Part shown: positions 19,601 to 27,372 of the stretch, one piece after another
How the letters are laid out: every line of letters begins with the position of its first letter
Numbering within the stretch: the stretch's first letter is position 1
Position numbers and translations under genes: made by a program
Origin: Pelagimonas phthalicica
Lineage (GTDB): Bacteria > Pseudomonadota > Alphaproteobacteria > Rhodobacterales > Rhodobacteraceae
Direction of reading: 5' to 3'
NCBI RefSeq assembly: GCF_004364805.1
Contig: NZ_SOAP01000001.1
Span: forward strand, 1,488,001 to 1,552,000
Length of the DNA: 64,000 nucleotides
Notes under the pieces: generated by a model
What the model was told of the DNA's origin: nothing
Databases searched by the model: none
What the model saw: only the letters and a program-made list of their open reading frames with translations

Positions 19601-21115
19601 GAAGGGGTGAACAACGCCTTTGATCTGCAATTGGGCGATCTTGAGGCCGAAGATCTGGATGCGATCCTTGATTTCGCTTTTGAGCGTTATTTCAACGATA
19701 GCGGGCTGTTTGGCACGGTTGAGGACGCGCTTGCTCGCACCGAGCAGCTTAAGCGGATCGGTGTGACCGAAATTGCCTGTCTGGTGGATTACGGCATTGA
19801 TCGCGACGTGGTGCTTGAGGGGCTCAAACCGCTGGCTCGGGTTGTGCAAGCAGCGCAAAAAGCTCCGGAATTGGCCGAAGATGATTTTTCGATCGCTGCG
19901 CAAATCGTGCGCCATGACGTGACGCATCTGCAATGCACCCCTTCAATGGCGCGGATGATTGCCATGAATGATGAGGCGCGTTTTGCCCTTGGTCATGTGC
20001 AAAACCTGTTCCTCGGCGGAGAGCCCCTGCCCGGTGCCTTGGTTAAAGAATTTGCCGAGATTACCGACGCAAAAATCACCAATATGTATGGGCCAACCGA
20101 AACGACCATTTGGTCCTCGGTCGAGGTCGCTCAACCCGGCGATACTGTCGTCAATATCGGCAAGCCGCTGGTGAATCAGCAGCTTTATGTGCTGGATGAA
20201 AACGGCGAACCGGTTGGCGTTGGCCAGGACGGCGAATTGTGGATTGGTGGTGACGGGGTGACCCGCGGCTATTGGAACCGCCCCGAGCTGACCGCTGAAA
20301 AATTTGTCGCCAACCCCTTCCATACGGGGCGTATGTACAGCACCGGTGATCTGGTGCGTCGCCGCGCCGATGGCAAAATCGACTTTGTCGGGCGGGTGGA
20401 TCACCAGATCAAACTGCGTGGTTTCCGAATTGAGCTGGGAGAAATCGAAAGCGTGTTGGAAAGCGTTGCTGGCGTGACCCAAGCGGTTGTGGCCGCGCGC
20501 GAAGACACGCCCGGCGACATTCGCCTGGTTGGTTATTACACCGGCGAACGTCAAGATGAAGCAGGGCTGAAAACCCATATGGCCGCCAGCCTGCCCAGCT
20601 TTATGGTGCCGGGGCGCTTTATGCAGCTGGAGGCGTTCCCGCTGACCCCGAACAAGAAGGTGAACCGCAAGGCGCTTCCTAAACCTCAGGCCGCCAAAGT
20701 CGCGCCTGTTGTGCAAAAAGAAGTCGCGCCACAACCGGTTTCGGTGCCTAACGCCACAGCGGGTGATCTGGCCGCAATTGAACAGGGTATTTCCCTGATC
20801 TGGACCAATATCCTGGGCGTGCAGGGCTTTACCGCGCGGGACAGCTTTTTCGATCTCGGCGGGCATTCGCTTTTGGCGGTACAGGCGCATCGTGCCATCC
20901 GCGAAGAGTTTGGTGTGAAATCCCTATCGATCACCGACATCTTCCGCTTTCCGGTGTTGTCCGATTTGGTCGCTTGTGTCGCGTCAAAGATGGAGGGCAC
21001 CAGCGCTCCGGCGACAGCGGACAGTCAACCCAAAACCGCCACCAATGAACGCGCACAAAGCCGGTCAGATGCCATGGCGCGGCGGCGTGAGATGCGTGCA
21101 AAACGACGAGCTTGA
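16604..21115 (+). CDS. NRPS: formyltransferase - C-like remnant - A domain with inserted luciferase-like monooxygenase - PCP
   Basis: 1503 residues, ATG at 16604 with CGGAG upstream. Residues 1-175 resemble a methionyl-tRNA-formyltransferase-type domain (NFHDGPLPR at 92-100, GVDEGD at 128-133), followed by an FMT-C-like part to about 290. Residues 315-490 look like the tail of a condensation domain (DQYWRNRF to AERDMVLNDWN) but contain no HHxxxDG motif. Adenylation runs 500-705 (YTSGSTGTPKG 645-655, FDIS 688-691) and resumes 1098-1360 (NMYGPTETT 1160-1168, YSTGDL 1245-1250, Lys1352). Between them lies a luciferase-like FMN monooxygenase of the MupA/Atu3671 type (about 728-1075). A PCP carries Ser1422 in DLGGHSL. 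No TE or reductase is present, so release or transfer must happen in trans, perhaps onto the neighbouring PKS. Confidence 0.95.
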   Translation: MTQFSCIVIGNESLLVQCAQAALDRGNTVAAVVTRNDGVADWARGAGLRVEAPGSDLAARLTGVATDYLLSIANLDIIPEDVLALPAKGAINFHDGPLPRHAGLNAPVWALMQGETQHGISWHMIEGGVDEGDVLVSRSFDISASDTALTLNTKAYEAAIASFPALLDQLEAGQLNRTKQDLSLRSYHALADRPSGYGLLDFSRPAEELARLVRALDHGPYWNPLAAPKFRAKDQIWLATSARIVDGQGAPGTVLKETADHLTVACGNGAIELQDITRICGTPVAPVVVALEGDVLPVAGDFAGVDAAIKQIASRDQYWRNRFANFTPLELGGVATDSGKIETRSVSLSNGLAQVAEWVQNLSAGTSVDIAYSNAAIRGQAETGLVAGWVPLRLESGSPDLAIKAGFATDLFARAPELDWPQMPHLGLSSLGHINGTAITVNAEVGQLTYDSGKISAAMVELLIARLELQQALPQAERDMVLNDWNTNSAEYDRALTMHRAFEAQVAKTPNATALVFENQSLTYADLNARANRAAHILQDMGVAPGQIVGLCCSRSVDLLVGGLAILKAGGAYLPMDPSYPADRLQHFVQDSDAKVIVTQAAMEANLPQNSAQILVLDAEPKLAAASPDNLADTSGPKDLAYLIYTSGSTGTPKGVMIEHRNVINFYAGMDQHIPLGGTWLAVTSLSFDISVLELFWTTARGFKTVLTSDEDRGLISKGPMPMSDAAMEFSIYYWGNDDGVGRDKYKMLLEGAKFADQNGFCAVWTPERHFHAFGGPYPNPSVTGAAVAAVTQNIGVRSGSVVAPLHHPARIAEEWSVIDNLTNGRAGLAIASGWQPDDFVLRPENAPPNNKKAMVENIDQIRRLWRGEPVAFPKADGSMHEVVTQPRPVTKELPIWVTIAGNPETWREAGRLGCNVLTHLLGQSIDEVADKIKIYHDELRNAGHDPKDFSVSLMLHTYIAETRDEARETARQPMRDYLNSAAGLIKQYAWAFPAFKRPEGVNNAFDLQLGDLEAEDLDAILDFAFERYFNDSGLFGTVEDALARTEQLKRIGVTEIACLVDYGIDRDVVLEGLKPLARVVQAAQKAPELAEDDFSIAAQIVRHDVTHLQCTPSMARMIAMNDEARFALGHVQNLFLGGEPLPGALVKEFAEITDAKITNMYGPTETTIWSSVEVAQPGDTVVNIGKPLVNQQLYVLDENGEPVGVGQDGELWIGGDGVTRGYWNRPELTAEKFVANPFHTGRMYSTGDLVRRRADGKIDFVGRVDHQIKLRGFRIELGEIESVLESVAGVTQAVVAAREDTPGDIRLVGYYTGERQDEAGLKTHMAASLPSFMVPGRFMQLEAFPLTPNKKVNRKALPKPQAAKVAPVVQKEVAPQPVSVPNATAGDLAAIEQGISLIWTNILGVQGFTARDSFFDLGGHSLLAVQAHRAIREEFGVKSLSITDIFRFPVLSDLVACVASKMEGTSAPATADSQPKTATNERAQSRSDAMARRREMRAKRRA

Positions 21116-21117
21116 TC

Positions 21118-21795
21118 ATGATGAGCACCGAGGCAGAAAGCCTTCGCACCCTCCTTGCAAGATCGGATTTACCTTTGGGATTGGCCTGGGCCATGTCCGA
21201 ACCCATGGACGATCCCAATCAACTGTTTCCAGAGGAACAGCAGGCCATCGCCCATGCCATCCCCATCCGGCGCGCCGAGTTTACCGGGGGCCGGATCGCT
21301 GCGCGCAAGGCGATGTGGGCCCTTGGGTTTCATCCAGCAGCCATTCCCATGACAGAAGATCGCGCGCCAGCTTGGCCGGACGGGTTGATTGGCAGCATCA
21401 CCCATGCCGATGACATCTGCATGGCCGTGGTTGCCCAATCAGGTCGCTATGACGGGCTCGGGCTGGATCTAGAACCCGATGTCGCAATGGATCCTGACTT
21501 GGTTGCCGATCTTTGCCGGGACGAAGACCTTGCAAACGTGCCAGTCGCAGAACAGGTGAAACTGCCCAAGCGGATATTCTCGGCCAAAGAGGCGGCCTTC
21601 AAAGCGCATTACGCCCGGTACCGCACCTTGTTTGATTTTGAGGCGCTGACCGTCGATCTGGCAACTGGACGGGTTCAGTTTACCCAGGATCAGGAGGCAT
21701 TGGCCCTTCCGCAAACGGCGCTTGGCGACCTCACTGTCCAGCAATGGATCTGCGACGGTATGATCCTGTCCCTTTGTGCGCTTCCCGCGCATTGA
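21118..21795 (+). CDS. 4'-phosphopantetheinyl transferase (Sfp/EntD type)
   Basis: About 225 residues from the ATG at 21118; an ATG at 21121 is equally possible and the TTG at 21112 is unlikely. The signature motifs are GLGLDLEPD (Mg-binding Asp117 and Glu119) and RIFSAKEAAFKAHY (about 152-166), plus the upstream RAEFTGGRIAARKAMWALG and SITHAD blocks of EntD-like enzymes. It transfers the phosphopantetheine arm from CoA to the ACP and PCP domains. It starts 2 nt after the NRPS stop, so it is presumably dedicated to this PKS/NRPS pair. Confidence 0.94.
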   Translation: MMSTEAESLRTLLARSDLPLGLAWAMSEPMDDPNQLFPEEQQAIAHAIPIRRAEFTGGRIAARKAMWALGFHPAAIPMTEDRAPAWPDGLIGSITHADDICMAVVAQSGRYDGLGLDLEPDVAMDPDLVADLCRDEDLANVPVAEQVKLPKRIFSAKEAAFKAHYARYRTLFDFEALTVDLATGRVQFTQDQEALALPQTALGDLTVQQWICDGMILSLCALPAH

Positions 21796-21991
21796 CGGGC
21801 GCTATGTGCGTCAAGAGAGCATCAATTATGGCCTCAGGTTCAAATCCACGAACGCAGTGTTTCCAATTGAACGCCGGTGAGTCGTGGCAAAATTTAGGCA
21901 AGTTTGCTATTCTATGTGACGAAGTTGATGGAACTCTAAGTGATTCCTCAGCTTTCGAACGCATTGGGGGCCACTTTGCGGGAGTAGGTAA

Positions 21992-23320
21992 ATGAACCAG
22001 TTCCAATCGTTCGACGAAGTTCTTTCGGCGCTGCGCCGACGTGCCTATGTCATTTTGGCCATCACCTTTGTTGGCTGCATGCTCTCGCTCTATTTTGCCC
22101 TGAGCCAGGTTAAAATCTACGAGGCAACCGCTGTTGTCCAAATCGAAGATGCCCGCGTGCCCGATCAACTGGCCGGTGCCACCGCCCAAGCCGAAGACGC
22201 CGCCCACCGCGTGCGCCTGATCGAACAACGCCTCATGGCTCGGGACAACCTTGTGCGGATCATGGAAAAACATAACCTGTTTTCCGATGATCCAACGCTT
22301 GCCATGAATGAGCGGATCTTCATGATGCGCGAGGCGGCCAATATCGCGCAGATCATCAACAATGCGCAACCGTTTGCGCCCGGAGCCAACGTACCGTCAG
22401 GGTTGTTGATCACCGTCAGGTTGGACAATCCAAAAAAGGCCGCCGATCTGGCGAACGAATTGATGTATTCGGTGATCGATCAATCTCGCGACCGCAGTGT
22501 GGGCCGTGCTCGCGACACGCTGGAATTCTTTGCCACTGAAGAGGCGCGGGTAAAGTCCGAGATTGAGACCTTGGAAGCGGAACTTGCTGATTTCAAAAGC
22601 AAGAATTCCGAAGCGTTGCCAGCTGGTCAAGTGGACCTGCGCGGCCAGTTGGTCACTCTGCGCGAGAGTGAGCTGGATCTGGATCAGCAGATTCTGACGT
22701 TGCAAGGGACATCGAACCGTCAACGCGAAGAGGTCAAGGACCGCCAGATCGGCTTGCTCCAAGAGCAAAAGCTGCTGGTTGTGGAGCGCATTGCCCAGAT
22801 CCAACGGCAACTGGCCGCTGGCCCCGAGGTTGAGCGGACGCTGAACAACCTCGAACGCCAAATGACCCAATTGCAAGAGCAATACTCCGTCATCACGCGC
22901 CGCAAGGCCGAAGCTGAGCTTGGGCAGATGTTGGAGGATCGCCAGCAGACAGACCGTTATGAGGTTTTGGAAACCGCATTGGAACCGGAATACCCGGTTT
23001 CGCGCTCGCGAAAGAAAACCGCGATCATGGGTGGGGTGGCGGCGCTCATCTTTGGCGTTGCCGTTGCCTTTGTGATCGAGCTGTTGAACCCAGCTATCCG
23101 CAGCGCGGCCCAACTGGAACGCGCGCTTGGTATCCAACCAGTCGTATCCATCCCGCATGTCTCGGCCCGCAAGACTCATGGTGGGCGGGGCCTGAAAATC
23201 TTCGGATTTCTGGCTGCTGGGTTGGCCGCGCTTTGGGCTGGGGTTCAGTTCTTGGGGTCTCGCGTCCCAGCGGTTGGCGAATTTATTGACCGCATCATGC
23301 AACGGACCGCGCGCGGTTGA
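21992..23320 (+). CDS. Polysaccharide co-polymerase / chain-length determinant (Wzz/GumC family)
   Basis: 442 residues, ATG at 21992 with GGGAG about 8 nt upstream. Membrane segments are predicted at about 18-38, 344-364 and 402-422, with a large periplasmic region holding a coiled coil at about 180-310. The Wzz signature after TM1 (YEATAVVQIEDARVPDQ) and the proline-containing YPVSRSRKK before TM2 are present. It likely controls polymer length or links polymerisation to export. It lies 196 bp downstream of the PPTase on the same strand and converges with the BY-kinase-like gene, its expected cytoplasmic partner. The third hydrophobic segment and short tail are less usual. Confidence 0.88.
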   Translation: MNQFQSFDEVLSALRRRAYVILAITFVGCMLSLYFALSQVKIYEATAVVQIEDARVPDQLAGATAQAEDAAHRVRLIEQRLMARDNLVRIMEKHNLFSDDPTLAMNERIFMMREAANIAQIINNAQPFAPGANVPSGLLITVRLDNPKKAADLANELMYSVIDQSRDRSVGRARDTLEFFATEEARVKSEIETLEAELADFKSKNSEALPAGQVDLRGQLVTLRESELDLDQQILTLQGTSNRQREEVKDRQIGLLQEQKLLVVERIAQIQRQLAAGPEVERTLNNLERQMTQLQEQYSVITRRKAEAELGQMLEDRQQTDRYEVLETALEPEYPVSRSRKKTAIMGGVAALIFGVAVAFVIELLNPAIRSAAQLERALGIQPVVSIPHVSARKTHGGRGLKIFGFLAAGLAALWAGVQFLGSRVPAVGEFIDRIMQRTARG

Positions 23321-23376
23321 ACTGCACAAAGGCTATAGGGCCTGCGAGTAATCACGACATGCCCCAAAACCTTTGA

Positions 23377-25038
23377 TCAGTAACGGTATTTGCTGATTTC
23401 CGTATTCTCGGCCTTGTTCAACACCATGCCAAGCAAGGGCGTCGTTTCACCCAAACGGCGCTCAACTTCTTTGATTTCTTTCTCAGTCGTTGTGCCGCCA
23501 CCGACGACCAACAACACCCCATCGAACAAGGGACGGAAAGCGATGACATCGTCGTAATACAAGGCCGGCGGCAAATCGAAGAGCATGACATCAGGCTCAA
23601 GCTCGGCCTCGATCCTGTCCAAAGTTTCAGCCGTGCGCGGATCTTGCAGCAATTCCGACGCATAGGGTTCAATCGCTTTGTTGAACCCAAAAGCAATGTT
23701 TCGACCGGCATGAATTGCGTTCTGACCCAGACGCATCAGATGGTCCTCGGGCGCGACGTTGCCGCGAAGCATTTCACCGACTGAGCCGGGATTTTGCACC
23801 CCCATGACACTGTGCAAACTGGGCCGCCGCATATCGCAATCCAGCAAAAGCGTGCGACAGTTTTCCTGACGTGAAAGGCTGATGGCCAAGTTGGCAGCGG
23901 TAAAGGTCTTGCCACAATCTTTGGTTGGCGAGGTGATGGCCACTCGGCTCCATCCATTGTCCGACAGCGCCTGCAACAAGCGTGTGCGCAAGACGTCAAA
24001 GGCCGTGTGCGCCGGATCTTCACGCTCTGCCGTGATGATCCGATTGCGCGCCAAATGGGCGGCGTTCAGGGTGAATTCCGGAACACGATCCCAAGGTGTT
24101 TTCGCGGCGTCCGCAGCTTGCTGTGCGGCCAATGCGTCGCGCTGTTCTTGAGCGGCTTTCTCGGCGGCAAGACGCTCTTGTTCCTGACGGGCTTGTTCTT
24201 GGGCCTGTCGCTGCGCTTCGGCGGCGGCGCGTTCTTCTTGCGCTTTGCGCTGTGCTTCGGCCTCGCGCTTGGCCTGTTCCGCAGCAGCTTTTTCTGCGGC
24301 CAGACGTTCCTTTTCCTTGCGCGCCTCTTCCAGACGGGCCTTTTCGCGACGCGCTTGCTCTTCTGCTTTGCGCGCGGCCTCACGTTCCTGAGCGCGTTTC
24401 TCGGCCTCAGCGCGCTGGCGCGCTTCCTTTTCAGCCCGCAACGCTGCCTGCTCTTCGGCCAGGCGCTTTTTCTCCGCGTCCGCTTTCTTGCGTGCCTCCT
24501 CGGCTTCCGCTTTTTGGCGCGCCTCCTCGGCTTCAGCTATTTGGCGCGCCTCCTCGGCGCGACGCACAGCCTCTGCCTTTTCGCGTGCGGCCAGTTCCGC
24601 TTGCCTTTGGGCTTCGATCTCAGCCTGGCGGCGCTTCTCAGCTTCCACCCGCTGGCGGTCTTTCTCGGCTTGCTCAGCTGCTTTCACGCGCTCGGCTTCG
24701 CGGGCGCGTTCCTCGGCAAAAGCCTTTTGGCGCGCCTCTTCTGCAGCCATTTTCTGCGCTTCCAGAGCGGCCAATCGCTTGGCTTCCGCAGCAGTTTTCT
24801 CCGCCTCTTCGCGGGCACGCTGTTCAGCTTCGGCCTGCTGACGCGCCCGTTCTGCAGCGGCACGTTTGGCAACTTCCCGCCGCTGCGCTTCCAAAGCGGC
24901 CTTTTGGGCCGCTGCTTTGGCCTCAGCCGCAGCGGCCCGCAACTCCTCTTGACGGAGCACCTCTTCGGCCGCTTGCTCAGCGGTTGCATCAACAGATTTG
25001 TATTTGCGGCGGAATTTACGATTATCCATTTCGTTCAT
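23377..25038 (-). CDS. BY-kinase-like (CpsD/CapB family) P-loop ATPase with ~300-residue charged coiled-coil N-terminus
   Basis: 553 residues; ATG at 25038 with GAGG about 9 nt upstream. Residues about 15-310 are almost entirely Ala/Glu/Lys/Arg/Gln in coiled-coil heptad-like runs (KAEAEEARQKAEAEEARK), unlike ordinary CpsD/Wzc C-domains. The catalytic part (about 331-553) has Walker A SPTKDCGKT (370-378; Ser instead of the usual first Gly), Walker A' LLLDCDMRRP (397-406) and Walker B VMLFDLPP (484-491). The C-terminus ends KYRY, giving only two tail tyrosines (551, 553) instead of a long Tyr cluster. It probably regulates Wzz-like polymerisation; autophosphorylation on tyrosine is likely but unproven. 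It converges with the wzz-like gene. Confidence 0.85.
   Translation of the reverse strand: MNEMDNRKFRRKYKSVDATAEQAAEEVLRQEELRAAAAEAKAAAQKAALEAQRREVAKRAAAERARQQAEAEQRAREEAEKTAAEAKRLAALEAQKMAAEEARQKAFAEERAREAERVKAAEQAEKDRQRVEAEKRRQAEIEAQRQAELAAREKAEAVRRAEEARQIAEAEEARQKAEAEEARKKADAEKKRLAEEQAALRAEKEARQRAEAEKRAQEREAARKAEEQARREKARLEEARKEKERLAAEKAAAEQAKREAEAQRKAQEERAAAEAQRQAQEQARQEQERLAAEKAAQEQRDALAAQQAADAAKTPWDRVPEFTLNAAHLARNRIITAEREDPAHTAFDVLRTRLLQALSDNGWSRVAITSPTKDCGKTFTAANLAISLSRQENCRTLLLDCDMRRPSLHSVMGVQNPGSVGEMLRGNVAPEDHLMRLGQNAIHAGRNIAFGFNKAIEPYASELLQDPRTAETLDRIEAELEPDVMLFDLPPALYYDDVIAFRPLFDGVLLVVGGGTTTEKEIKEVERRLGETTPLLGMVLNKAENTEISKYRY
24514..24558 (-). repeat. Internal 27-bp tandem repeat inside the coiled-coil coding region
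   Basis: The 18-nt unit TTGGCGCGCCTCCTCGGC occurs at 24514-24531 and again at 24541-24558, a period of 27 nt (nine codons). Related but diverged copies flank it. On the minus strand it encodes E-A-R-x-K/I-A-E-A-E type repeats. This suggests the coil grew by in-frame duplication; it is coding sequence, not a CRISPR or regulatory repeat. Confidence 0.7.
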
Positions 25039-25194
25039 GCTCCGCGCCTCATCGAAAGGCAGCCCGAGGCAGTAATATAGCCCCGTCCGGCATGAATGAC
25101 GATCCTTGCGACCTGTCTCATGTGACTGCTCAACTCCGACTCAATTGGCCCAATCTGGCGAAGGCCTTCTACTCAATCGCCGTTTAGACCAGCA

Positions 25195-25220
25195 AAATCT
25201 GGCTAGAATAAGTCAGATTT
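25195..25220 (-). terminator. Possible stem-loop after the Gfo/Idh-SDR fusion gene
   Basis: AAATCTG (25195-25201) and CAGATTT (25214-25220) form a perfect 7-bp stem around a 12-nt loop, extendable with one bulge. It lies about 34 bp beyond the stop of the minus-strand operon ending at 25254. There is no long T-tract, so a Rho-independent terminator is only tentative. Confidence 0.35.
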
Positions 25221-25253
25221 GCGGGGATTGTTTACGAAACGGCGCATCAAGGC

Positions 25254-27362
25254 CTAGCATCCTATAAGGTTGGCCTTGGTGATGGCTTTTTCAATAAAGG
25301 CGGCCTTATCAGCCTCGGGCTGCCAGTTAAGGGCCGTTTTGGTGCGGGTATTGTCAAACGGTGTGAAATGCGCGCGGCTTTTCCAATCGGCAAGCGATGG
25401 CCGAATGACGCCCTTGCGGCGCAATGCATGTTTCTTGAGCACATATTTCACTGCGTCGCTGGCATAAAACGCCGTCAGATTGCCAGAACTCACCCGGATC
25501 TTCGCACCCAATGCCTGATGGATCGCCTCAAAATAACCGCGCGCGCTGAGCATGGGTTCCCCGACAAGGTTAAAGCTCTGCCCTTCCACTGGAGCATCGA
25601 TCATGCGCACAAGACCATCGGCAATATCCTCATTCAACACGAAAGGCAGGATGTTGTTGCCATGGCCCCAAATCCGAACCGCGCCAGCGCCGTGCCAGCG
25701 GCCAATCCCCCAATGCTGGAGCGGGCCACCCGCCCCCACCACAATGCCAGGTCGCGCGATGACCAAAGGCAATCCGCGTTCCTTGTGCAGTGCCATCAAC
25801 TGGCGTTCGCATTCAGCTTTGGAGCGCGCATAAAGGTTGCGATCCGTCATATCCTCAGGGAATGGCGTGCTTTCGGTGATCACGCCATTGGGGTTGGACA
25901 TGTCGTAGCTGGCGATGGTTCCGGTATAGACCAACCGTTTCACACCCGCCTTTTCGCAGGCCATGCCGATCCGGGTCGCGACGCCAACATCGTTGATCAG
26001 ACAATCGGCCCATGTGGTCTCCAATGCCTTGGCCAGGTTAAAGACGACGTCGATCCCCTTCATCGCTTCGGTCAAACCGTCCAGGTCATGCAAAGACACA
26101 CCAATCGTTTCCACATTGTCGGGCAGGTCTGGGAAGGGGCCGGTTTTACCACGCGACAGGACACGGACATCGCGGCCATCCGCCACGAGGCGGCGGGTCA
26201 GTTCGCGCCCAATAAACCCGGTCCCGCCGATGACCATGGCCGTTGGCTTGGGCTTGCGGGTTTGGACGGCGGGCGCTTTGACAGCCAGGGTTTCGGCAGG
26301 CAACAGGGCCAAAGCATCATCCAGCGCTTGCATGACAGCAACCGCCGCGTCACCGCCCCAAGCCGGCGCTTTGCGACCTTGCGCAAGTGCACCATAAATC
26401 GCTGTATCCATACCGCGAAAGCTTTGCCCATAGGGGTTTTTGGTGTTGAGCGACTTCAGTTGAATGGCCGCGTTTTTGGTCCCTTGCCACAGGTGTTGAC
26501 CCGCAAGGTCAAGCTGCCTGCGCAGCGGGTTCACCACAAGGTCCGAGGCGTTTTCGCGTTCGACCACCAGCACATCCTGAGCAAAATCCAATCGCGCCCG
26601 GGCCGAGGAACCGCGCAGGGTGACCGAGCGGTCATCAACCGTTTCCACCATCGAGATGGTAAAGGTCAAATCGACATGGCCAGCGCGGGCCAAGATGCGG
26701 AACCCCTGCGGGCGCGGATCATCACCGGGTAGCATCACCGGTTTCGAGGCTTCGGCATAAAGCACGTCGATCTCGCCAAAAAGGTCATGGGCAAAGGCCA
26801 TCAGATGCGGCCCGAGCTCTAGCAGCAGATTGCGCGGCTCACGCAAAAGCCACAGGTTATAGGGGCCAGACCGCAACGGTGCCAAAGGCAGGGCCCAGGT
26901 GATTTCAGCCGCGGAAACGACGCCGTATTCACCGGCCTGCATGGCAGATTTCATCCGGGAATAGGATGGCAAGCCAAGGAAGTTGTGGCCCGCATGAAAC
27001 ACCATGCCCGACGCTTTAGCCGCAGCCTGAATGGCACGGGTGGCATCTGCGCTTTCGGCCACAGGTTTTTCCACCAGAACGTGCAAACCGCCATTGAGGC
27101 ATTGAATGGCAATCGCCTCGTGCAGGTGCGGCGGTGTCAGGATATGGACAGCATCGCAGCACCCGGCGGCGATGAGATCCTCCACCGAGGTAAAGGCCTT
27201 GGCCCCATACCCGTCAGCCAGCCCGCGCGCCGCGCTTTCGTTCAGGTCGCACACGGCGGCCACGGTGACACCGGGCGTCGCCTTTAAGGCATCAGCATGC
27301 CAAGTTGCGATATACCCGGCCCCGATCAGACCGACGCGAATTTCTTGGGACAGGGAAGTCAT
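25254..27362 (-). CDS. Fused Gfo/Idh/MocA oxidoreductase and extended SDR (epimerase/dehydratase-like)
   Basis: About 702 residues from the ATG at 27362, chosen over 27386 because AGAGGG sits 7 nt upstream. Residues 8-355 form a Gfo/Idh/MocA protein (Rossmann GAGYIA at 14-19, VEKPVAES around 97-104, then the beta-sheet substrate domain). Residues about 374-700 form an extended SDR (GGTGFIG at 379-385, catalytic Tyr511 and Lys515 in YARSK). Both halves keep their cofactor motifs, so this may be a bifunctional NAD(P)-dependent sugar-modifying enzyme. It is the last gene of a five-gene minus-strand operon that also encodes stand-alone members of both families. Confidence 0.9.
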   Translation of the reverse strand: MTSLSQEIRVGLIGAGYIATWHADALKATPGVTVAAVCDLNESAARGLADGYGAKAFTSVEDLIAAGCCDAVHILTPPHLHEAIAIQCLNGGLHVLVEKPVAESADATRAIQAAAKASGMVFHAGHNFLGLPSYSRMKSAMQAGEYGVVSAAEITWALPLAPLRSGPYNLWLLREPRNLLLELGPHLMAFAHDLFGEIDVLYAEASKPVMLPGDDPRPQGFRILARAGHVDLTFTISMVETVDDRSVTLRGSSARARLDFAQDVLVVERENASDLVVNPLRRQLDLAGQHLWQGTKNAAIQLKSLNTKNPYGQSFRGMDTAIYGALAQGRKAPAWGGDAAVAVMQALDDALALLPAETLAVKAPAVQTRKPKPTAMVIGGTGFIGRELTRRLVADGRDVRVLSRGKTGPFPDLPDNVETIGVSLHDLDGLTEAMKGIDVVFNLAKALETTWADCLINDVGVATRIGMACEKAGVKRLVYTGTIASYDMSNPNGVITESTPFPEDMTDRNLYARSKAECERQLMALHKERGLPLVIARPGIVVGAGGPLQHWGIGRWHGAGAVRIWGHGNNILPFVLNEDIADGLVRMIDAPVEGQSFNLVGEPMLSARGYFEAIHQALGAKIRVSSGNLTAFYASDAVKYVLKKHALRRKGVIRPSLADWKSRAHFTPFDNTRTKTALNWQPEADKAAFIEKAITKANLIGC

Positions 27363-27372
27363 CAGGGACCCT

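Noticed and set aside
24480-24900. Short repeated blocks resembling a repeat array
   Set aside because: They are in-frame coding repeats of a coiled coil with irregular spacing and no unique spacers, so not CRISPR.
24007-25187. Two long plus-strand open frames (357 and 363 codons) opposite the BY-kinase-like gene
   Set aside because: They are low-complexity (Leu/Phe/Cys- or Pro/Arg-rich) mirrors of the Ala/Glu/Lys coil codons.
25368-26732. 454-codon plus-strand open frame opposite the Gfo/SDR fusion
   Set aside because: Antisense to a gene with clear motifs and no homology signal of its own.
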